Source: Limnanthes douglasii subsp. nivea
Taxonomy: Eukaryota > Streptophyta > Magnoliopsida > Brassicales > Limnanthaceae
Length of the DNA: 64,000 bases
Direction: 5' to 3'
Assembly (NCBI GenBank): GCA_036936605.1
Contig: JAUPFV010000002.1
Span: 129,192,376-129,256,375 of the forward strand
In this document: positions 56,790 through 64,000 of the stretch, piece by piece
How positions within the stretch are numbered: position 1 is the first letter of the stretch
Layout of the letters: each line of letters opens with the position of its first letter
Made by a program: the position numbers and the translations under genes
The notes under the pieces: model-generated
What the model saw: only the letters and a program-made list of their open reading frames with translations
Database searches by the model: none
What the model was told of the DNA's origin: nothing

Positions 56790-58630
56790 AATTTGCAGTT
56801 TTCTCATGCTTATATTGCAAAATTATGTAAAATCGAAACGGTTGTGTTGTGTTTTCCTGATTTGGCACTTATAATATTTTAATTTTGTAGTTAACAACTC
56901 AAACTATTTTATACCCTGCATGATTTTGCACGAAAATAATTTATATATTTATATGAACGATATTATTTGTTAAAATATTAGTTTCGTAAGTAACAAAGAT
57001 CACACAACAATATAATTTAAATAAGTATTTAATATTATTATTTATCATATAATAAAGTTGAGGTAGCAGTATCCAAAATAGAAGAATAAACTGTCAAACA
57101 TGTAGTTGCACTACTTATAAATATATGCAAAATATTTTTTGCTACATTTGGAGAAAAGGTTGATATGCCCATAATTTATTACATGGAGATTTTTAAAAAG
57201 TTAACTACTACGATTAGAAGGATATGATTAGAGAGAAACTAATGAGCTCAGTTTGTGATTGTTGCACAATCATCCCGAAAAATGTTGTTAGTTGTGTAAC
57301 AATGCTTTTGATTAGTATACTACAAAAGTTAAGGAAAATACTTTTAAGTTGATAACAAGTAATACGTAACAAAACTATTCACTTAATGTGCACCCAATTC
57401 TCATGGAACACACTAACGTTGGAAGATAGTCAACATTCTCAACGCATTCTCTACAATGATTCTTAAAGTGGTTTTGTATGAACATAAATATGTTGGTTGA
57501 TGTGTTTGAAACCCTTTAAAGATATAATGTATGTTTAAATTATGTTTTATCAGCTATACTGTAAATATGGTATATCATATTATATATTAGTATGTTACAT
57601 AACACTTTTAATCATTGGTTTTGCAACATCTTAGCGATACAATTTATGTGATGTAAGTAGTTGATATTGAAGATATAGATCTTTTAAATGCCGAAAGAAT
57701 GAGATTCGGAATGGAAGCATGGAAGAATGGTAATTTGAAGGTGATTTGATGTATGAGAACATGACTTATATGGCCTGCGATAATTGAAAGATAACATTAA
57801 GATGAATCACCATAAATTCCATAATCGCACGACATGTAATTTACAGAATAAACAATTTCATAATTAGACAATTTTAATACTTCACAACAAATGTTGTAAT
57901 ATTTGTCTTTCAGAGTTTGTAATATTTTGCACTTAACTTTTATATTATTTTGCATTTTACTTTCTCAATATTCCGCACTTAATTAGTAATAGAATTCACC
58001 GATAGTTAATACGTTCAAGTTTAACAATATTTGTTTTCATTTCGAAAACATAAAGTTCAATTTTTGCAAAGAATTAAACTGTTGAAAATAAATTATAAGA
58101 AAATATAATAGTTTATGAATATTAAATGAAAAACAGAAGTATGAGATACGAAAAACATAACAATTTAGAGACATTCATATCCATCAAAAAGTTATTCTAC
58201 ACAATTAGATTATTGTTTCGAATAGCAATGTAATATATCGATTTCGCATAAGATTTATATTTTGACGTTTCGAAAGTAGAAATAATTCTTATTTCGCATC
58301 TAAACAATAAGCTTAAATTTCATTAAAACATAAATTCAAATTTTGCGTTTGTTATCAATGAATCGTTAGAGAAAAAAACACTTACTACTTGCAAGCATCG
58401 ATACACTTAACTAACTTCTTAATGTCTTAACAAACATGGACCCAAACTCTATAAATTCTTAATATAATAAATTTTTAATGTTTGATTAGACGTGGATCCA
58501 TATTATATAAATTTTTAAAATACTTGATTAGAATGCATCCAGACTCTGTAAATTCTTAATGCCTGATTAGAAGTGCATCCAAAAACTGTATATTCTTAAT
58601 ATTTGATTAGACGTGTATCTAATGGCTGAT
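56790..58630. repeat. Tandem unit B, right part
   Basis: Resumes the pre-insertion sequence and is homologous to about 43530-44960. Exon-like text such as DIEDIDLLNAERMRFGMEAW occurs at 57660-57720 (plus strand), but no domain was recognised. Blocks of the TTCGCATTT word family occur at 57910-57985 and 58240-58350. Confidence 0.6.
58430..58622 (+). repeat. Degenerate minisatellite, about 40-45-bp units
   Basis: Four to five units built on ATCCAAACTCTATAAATTCT followed by TAATGTCTGATTAGACGTGG. A shorter version is at 44830-44925 in unit A, so the array expanded after the duplication. Confidence 0.7.
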
Positions 58631-58639
58631 ACAAAACCA

Positions 58640-59300
58640 GACTCATAAACCAGACTGATAAAAACTGGCCTAAGAACCGGACCGAACCTTAACGGTTTGA
58701 TTCACGGTTCTATTCTAAAAACCAAAACCGATAAGGAACTGAAACGAAAGAATCGGTACATAACCGAACCAATATAACTCATTTAGAACCAAACTCATAA
58801 AACCAGTAAAGCAATAGAACCGAACCGATAAAACCGATAAACTGGTATAACCGATATGGAATCAAACCAATAAAATCGTTAGAGCTGGTTGTTGTTTTTA
58901 AATTTTATTTTTTATATATTATATTACCAAAATTATTAGGTAATTAGAAATTTAAAAAACAAATAAAAGATTAACTTCTAAAGTTTAATTTTTTTATCAT
59001 TTATTTAAGTATAAAATTTGAAAATCAAATTATAATTGGATTTTTATTTCAATGGGACTGAACCGGATAGAAATTTGATCAATAATGGACGGAAGCGAAA
59101 TCGGATCAAACCGAAACAGGATCGAAACAGATTGGACCAAACCGAAACCGGACGGGAACCATAATCGAACCGAACCAAAAACTTAACGGTCCGGTCCGGT
59201 TCCAAAAACTAAAACCGAAAGCTTAGCAGTCTGGTCTGGTCCAAACCGATAAACTTAGCGGTTCGGTCCAGTTCCATCAAAAGTCGGAGCGATAATGGCC
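58640..59300. mobile_element. Inverted-repeat element rich in ACCGAACCG words
   Basis: The left arm (AACCGGACCGAACCTTAACG at about 58676) and the reverse complement of the right arm (AACCGGACCGGACCGTTAAG, about 59200) match over roughly 40 bp. The centre is AT-rich and there is no ORF. It resembles GC-ended plant MITEs. Exact ends and target duplication were not determined. Confidence 0.55.
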
Positions 59301-59319
59301 TACTCTCGGCTAAGACCTT

Positions 59320-59530
59320 ATTGTGGTTATTGAATTTTAGCTTTCAGTTATTAAAGATAAAATACTCTATGAATTAAATGTATTTGAGTCACTATTATAA
59401 ACAAATAACAATGGTAAGTGGTTCAGTATGCTTTAGTTCACGATTCAGCCGTATAACAAAACTAATGGCTTAGTAGGGGTAAAGAGGGAACACATAAACA
59501 ATGTGAAAAATACACATTCAATTATTCATC
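59320..59530. repeat. Tandem unit C, truncated
   Basis: TTATTAAAGATAAAATACTC and the following AACAATGGTAAGTGGTTCAG match the starts of units A (42890, 43085) and B (45542, 45608). It stops after about 200 bp. Confidence 0.6.
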
Positions 59531-59534
59531 AATA

Positions 59535-60210
59535 TATGTGGTGAAATGAGTAAGAAGAGTTTCACATATAAAATTTCTAAATATGTTTTATAAAAAATAA
59601 TACACGGTTTCACATTTTATTCACATTTATAATTACTTGGATTTAAAAAGTAATATGGTATGTTTTCGTATTCTTTGTCTAGGTCTGAAAACGTTAAGAA
59701 CAATAATATAAGGTCGTATCAAGCATATGCTATGTTGCTATCACGACACAAAACAACAGATAATTCCTAACAAAACCAGTAAATCCGTGGTTGGAATTGT
59801 AGAAAATAATTTGTTATTACATTGATGATGTAGTTAATGTTATTCATTAACGATGTGGCGAAATAAGTTAGAAATGCTACATCATTCTTCAATACTTTTT
59901 ACATGATATATACTACAAGGTCTCCTATATAATTATATACATGGTTTTACATTTTATAATTACTTAGTTTCATATACATAGTTCTCAAATTTTGTATTTC
60001 TAACCTAGGTTTGAAATAATAAAAACAAGCATCTAAAATCAATTATTCATATAACTTTTAAACAACTTATTGGTCCAAACAAAACCAACATATCGACGGT
60101 TGGAATAATAATAATAACTATTTCTTGAGTTGATTGGCGATATAATTAATTTTGTTCGTTAACAATATAGCGAAGTAAGTTAGAAACTTCACCAATTAAC
60201 GTGGCGAACG
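59535..60210. repeat. Degenerate tandem repeats of about 315 bp
   Basis: The phrase GGCGAAATAAGTTAGAAA and variants recurs at 59540, 59857 and 60169. Between them ACATTTTATAATTACTT, CTAGGTTTGAAA and GGTTGGAAT recur in the same order. Two full units and a partial one, strongly diverged. Confidence 0.65.
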
Positions 60211-60931
60211 ATGGTATGGAATTTATTGGTATCCGATTTTTTTTGTTTTTGAGTCTGCCACGATTTAGTATAATGTGGCAAAATCTGTATGAAATTCATT
60301 AGGATATGACGAATTTCTAGGACACGTGTAAAATATGATAATTTCACAAGACAAGTGTAAAGATTTCAAAGTTTTAATAATGTCTAAGTAGTTCAACAAT
60401 CCTAATTTCGCATACCGTGCTTTATTAAAACAGATAGGACACCCATTCGCACTTAAAACATATTAAGTTTAAAAAACAATATTGCAAAAAATGACTAAAA
60501 CCACGTGTAAAACTATATCAAAGTTTGTTATATCGTGCTTCACGACATATAAATATTAGGTTTGCAAAAAATAACATCTTCTTCTTCACCATTGTCACGG
60601 AAGAACAATATGAATATCTTTATTTTTTTGTTTCACTTACAATCCCATCTGATGGCTGATGTCGGCTCATATAAGGTTATAAAACCCATTGCCCATACAA
60701 AACAACCGTAATTTATCTTGTAAACTACATATTAAATATGTCAAAATATATTAATATAGACTTTGGTTTGAGTTTGTATTTAAAAAATCAACGACAGAGA
60801 AAATTAAAATATTCAAAACCATTAATCTCTAAACTAATGAGTTGGAGATAGATTTGTCGAAAAATAGTAATATAGACTTTGGTTTGAGTTTGTATTTGAA
60901 AAATAAACTAAAATTCTTAACATCTAATAAT

Positions 60932-60949
60932 TTATATATATATATATAT
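60932..60949. repeat. TA microsatellite
   Basis: Perfect run of nine TA dinucleotides. Confidence 0.9.
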
Positions 60950-61232
60950 GAAACATAAGGAATGTTATTTTTTTATCTATAATTGTAATTACGAATAATA
61001 AAAAGAGAAATATGTCAATAATCACCAAATATTAAACTTATTTACTAATAATCACCCAAATTTGATAAAGTACGGATAACCACCTAGAGATAAATGAGTA
61101 TTTAGAGATAGCATTTGGTAGTCTGAAATACCCTTTAACCGTTTTCCTCTCTCTCTTTTATTTTTTATTTTTTATTTTTTAAAATGCCATATCTTTCAAA
61201 CCATAACTCTAAAAAAATATATAAAATACCAT

Positions 61233-61235
<3 letters not shown>

Positions 61236-61273
<38 letters not shown>
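61236..61273. repeat. TA microsatellite
   Basis: About 19 perfect TA units. Confidence 0.93.
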
Positions 61274-61275
<2 letters not shown>

Positions 61276-61445
61276 TTGTGTCATTAGATGTAGTTGGGTT
61301 GCAAAATAAGTCTCGAACAAGCAATTGTATCCGAGTTGCCGGATTACGTATAATTTGGTTACTAAAAATAAATTGTGTTCCAGTTGCGCAATTACATGTA
61401 ATTTAGTTGCTAAAAAACAAGTGTGTTCCAGTTGGGGAATTATGT
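61274..61445 (-). repeat. Degenerate 45-50-bp tandem repeat
   Basis: Three units built on GTTGCGCAATTACATGTAAT, TTAGTTGCTAAAAA and AAGTGTGTTCCA. On the minus strand they stay open and translate as a repeated peptide (LEHTCFLATKLHVIAQ-like); I read this as repeat DNA rather than a gene. Related single units occur at 61640-61730. Confidence 0.6.
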
Positions 61446-61770
61446 ACACACGTGTTGTGTAAATAAAAAGAAAATAGTTATGAAAATAAGACTTTGGCTG
61501 TTAAATAAGTATGAAAAACAACTTATTTTTGTGAAAATAAGTGTTAATTAGTGTGAAACACCTAACTTTTTTGAAGTTATTAAAATATGTAAATTTTTTG
61601 CATTGATTTTTTTTCTTTTGAATTTGGATTGTGTTTGGGTTACTGAAATACATGCAATTTGGTTGTAAAATTAGTATAAAAAACGATTTTGATTACGGAA
61701 TTACGTATAATTTGGCTGTAAAAAATATAACTCTCCAAAAATATCATTATTAGATTTTAATTTTTTCATC

Positions 61771-61774
<4 letters not shown>

Positions 61775-61818
<44 letters not shown>
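61775..61818. repeat. TA microsatellite
   Basis: About 22 perfect TA units. Confidence 0.93.
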
Positions 61819-61820
<2 letters not shown>

Positions 61821-62639
61821 GTTAGTTGCTTTGAGATACTAAAATAAGTACCTAATATTTTTCTAGTCCATCATGAGTTGTATAATTCCTAATAAGATCA
61901 AATAAAAGTTGAAATTATTTTTTAAATATCATATATTTTCAAAATTCCAAAATATCCTTACAACTTTTCAATCATATTTTTTTTCTCAATCGATTTCATC
62001 GACGATTCTTCTGATAGCTTGGGTCGTACATTCGGAATATAACCTCATTCCCGCAGCTATCCTTTTAAAATTTATTGTTTTGTTATGATGCATAACTACC
62101 AAAAGGTCACCTGCTATACAGGCCTAACAACTATGGAAGATGATGGCATTGGAAAGAAAGAAAAAATGATGGTTTTATCGCGACATGATTTACGAATAAG
62201 ATCTAAAGTTTGTGTTGTTGACGAATCCAACCGTGAAAGCATAAAATCTACATGATTCAACTTCAGGTGAAGATTCAGATTCCAAAAAGATGACGGAGCC
62301 ATCGGCCAAAGAGAAGTGACGATGATATTTGGCCTTTCTCATTCTTCATTTTCTTATTTTTTGAAATAAGCATCCATTAGAGTCTCTATCAAATCACCAA
62401 ATGAAGATGCAACACGTTTATTTCAGATAATATTGCGAAGGTAAGAATAACTAACCACCTTTGGTTATAAATGTTAAATATTCACGAAAGTAATTTCATT
62501 GTTTTCGATTTGTGAATGAATGCTTATTTAATTTGAAAAAAGGTTGTTTATTTATAAAGAAACAATTAAAAATACGTTTTTACAAAATATAGTTACTCGT
62601 GTGGTTTATTTTTGTCTGAGGGTAAGTTTGTAACTTCTG

Positions 62640-63018
62640 TTTAGAGTTTTGTGGAGTTTTGTGAGTATTTAATGTTTGGGTAGAATGTAGAGGGAGAATT
62701 AAGCTGCCTGGTTGTATTTAATTTTTATTACCCTAATTTAATGTTGGTGGTTGGGTATTTATACCCTTATATTTGGCCACATGGGCTTTCGAGTCGTGTT
62801 TAATGGACTCGGGTCGAGTTTAAGGACCCATTAGTTATAAGTAAGGAAACAGGAAGTTTAGTCAAAAAGTGATTAAATTTGAAGTACTTTAGTTCTTTTC
62901 GGATAGTTCAATGGATGATGGTGTCCGAACTGCCCCTGTCCGGTAAGGTGGACATTGTCCGGATTGACCCTGTCTGGTTCTCATAAAATGTGGCGACAGA
63001 ATCCGGACTCATCAGTAA
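62640..63018 (-). repeat. Possible LTR of a further retrotransposon
   Basis: Tentative. On the minus strand an AAAAAAGGGG purine tract (63028-63019) is followed by TTACTGATGAGTCCGGATT, as expected for a polypurine tract and LTR start. A strong TATA palindrome GGGTATAAATACCC lies at 62766-62753. The left end is unknown and the second LTR would lie outside the window. Confidence 0.3.
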
Positions 63019-63351
63019 CCCCTTTTTTAGGTGGTGTTCAAAAACCTTTAGCAAGACCTAAAAACAGTCTATTGCTGGTGATAGTTACATCCGGACAGGT
63101 CCTTGGAACTGTGTTATAGCTTTATCCGGACTGAAAAAAGTTTTTGGAACTAAACAGTTTTTTGTCAGAGTTCGTGGGACACGTGTCTTTCTCTGGTTTG
63201 TTACTTCAGTCGTTTTTTCACCTAGAATTTCACTCTCACCTTCTCTAAAAAGTAACCTCTTCATTTAATGAAGATGACATCAGCGTTGTTCCCTAATCAT
63301 TGCAATCCTTTCGAATTCTCCTAGGTATCAAAGCACCTTTTTGTGTGTTTA

Positions 63352-63358
63352 CTATAAA
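63352..63358 (+). promoter_or_regulatory. TATA-like box upstream of the edge ORF
   Basis: CTATAAATT about 100 bases upstream of the ATG at 63457, followed by a CT-rich leader (TTTCTCTCTC near 63420). Confidence 0.4.
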
Positions 63359-63456
63359 TTAAGCACTTTTTTACTGTTTTATCATCATCTTCACACTTAC
63401 TTTGCTAAATCTCATAGCTTTCTCTCTCAAACACAAATTCTTCTTGTTGTGAGTTT

Positions 63457-64000
63457 ATGTTCACAGCTAGGAACGCTTTAATCAAAGGCGGGTGGCTTAG
63501 CCTATTAGACTTCAAAAGACCTCAAAAAGTCGAAAGAGAAAGGCGCATTGCTGCTGGCCATCCTACTTCCCCTGTCGACAAACCAGAAATTTCAAGCACA
63601 GAGCCTGACCATGGCTCTTCTTCAACCAAGAGTGTTAAACCGAGAAGATTGTTTCAAACCAATCTTTCGCCAATTGTTTCAGGCTCGTCGGTTAAGGAAT
63701 CAGAGCCCACTGGTGAACCAGGGCAAGCAGTTACCAGTTTCAAGAAGCCCTCTCCATTTATTGCCATGGGATCAGATGCAGAAGTCTCTCCCAATAAACT
63801 AGTTGATCGGAGAAGAGGTCGCCTGGTAAAAGGGCAGGCTTCAAAAGGTACACCTTCAAAATCAAGGGCCAAATACAACCACACTGGGTCAGAGGCACCT
63901 ATAAAAGTTCCTAAGGACAAGCTGTCCGGACTTGAGGTATCTAGCTCAAGCCTCCGAAAAGAAACCACCACATCTGAGCCCCAGCCGGAGGTCAGAGTTC
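63457..64000 (+). CDS. Open frame running off the right edge, unknown protein
   Basis: ATG at 63457-63459 is the first after an in-frame TAG at 63415. The frame stays open for 181 codons to the end of the window, so the gene is partial at its 3' end. The product starts MFTARNALIKGGWLSLLDF and is then Ser/Pro/Lys-rich and basic (SVKPRRLFQTNLSPIVSG, KLVDRRRGRLVKGQASKG, KYNHTGSEAPIKVPKDK), i.e. probably disordered and nucleic-acid or nucleus related. GC content rises over the ORF. No domain recognised. Context (TATA box on this strand, purine tract and TATA on the other) suggests it may be the antisense accessory ORF of an LTR element lying on the minus strand; a host gene is the alternative. 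Confidence 0.5.
   Translation, partial: MFTARNALIKGGWLSLLDFKRPQKVERERRIAAGHPTSPVDKPEISSTEPDHGSSSTKSVKPRRLFQTNLSPIVSGSSVKESEPTGEPGQAVTSFKKPSPFIAMGSDAEVSPNKLVDRRRGRLVKGQASKGTPSKSRAKYNHTGSEAPIKVPKDKLSGLEVSSSSLRKETTTSEPQPEVRV

Larger units (their letters stand above)
60211..62640. other. AT-rich DNA with microsatellites, no gene recognised
   Basis: Contains a 116-bp tandem duplication (TAATATAGACTTTGGTTTGA at 60752 and 60868) and three TA microsatellites. The short minus-strand frame at 62114-62302 has no recognisable domain. Confidence 0.5.

Noticed and set aside
61165..61449. 94-codon minus-strand frame with tandem peptide repeats
   Set aside because: Explained by a TA microsatellite plus a 48-bp tandem repeat; no start context or domain.

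Overview
The window looks like nuclear DNA of a flowering plant, most likely a eudicot. It is AT-rich, and almost all recognisable coding sequence is retrotransposon or DNA-transposon protein from plant-specific groups: L1-type LINEs carrying a plant-type RNase H, a Tat-lineage Ty3/gypsy element with an antisense accessory ORF, a TRIM, a Mutator-like (MULE) transposase and an Ulp1-type protease. I found no convincing single-copy host gene, rRNA, tRNA or CRISPR array. It reads as old heterochromatin with nested insertions.

Layout. 1-5 kb: a decayed Ty3/gypsy element on the minus strand, with both LTRs, a tRNA-Met primer site and a 5-bp target duplication. 6.4-7.8 kb: a 5'-truncated LINE. 8.2-9.9 kb: GC-rich inverted-repeat (MITE-like) DNA, one copy nested in another. 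10-22 kb: a relic that pairs an Ulp1-like protease (plus strand) with a MULE transposase (minus strand, internally duplicated). It is interspersed with a degenerate minisatellite of one constant orientation, and a 1.15-kb TRIM is inserted in it. 22-38 kb: three LINEs in -, +, - order; the first is almost full length with an 11-bp target duplication. 39.3-42.4 kb: a decayed Ty1/copia pol. 42.7-59.5 kb: an old tandem array of a roughly 2.4-2.65-kb unit. Its second copy is split by a 10.7-kb Tat element at 46045-56784, which has 5-bp target duplications, LTRs about 5% different by eye, gag, pol, 89-bp tandem repeats, an antisense ORF with its own TATA box, and 59-bp repeats. 58.6-62.6 kb: an inverted-repeat element, degenerate 315-bp repeats and TA microsatellites. 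62.7-64 kb: a possible second LTR element running off the right edge, with an ORF from 63457 that is still open at the last base.

How the parts work together. Within the Tat element, gag-PR-RT-RH-aRH-INT would make the particle and integrate the cDNA, while the antisense ORF probably encodes a separate nuclear protein. In the LINEs, ORF1 (nucleic-acid binding) and ORF2 (endonuclease-RT-RNase H) overlap at stop/start codons, which points to coupled translation. All elements carry stops or frameshifts, so none looks autonomous today.
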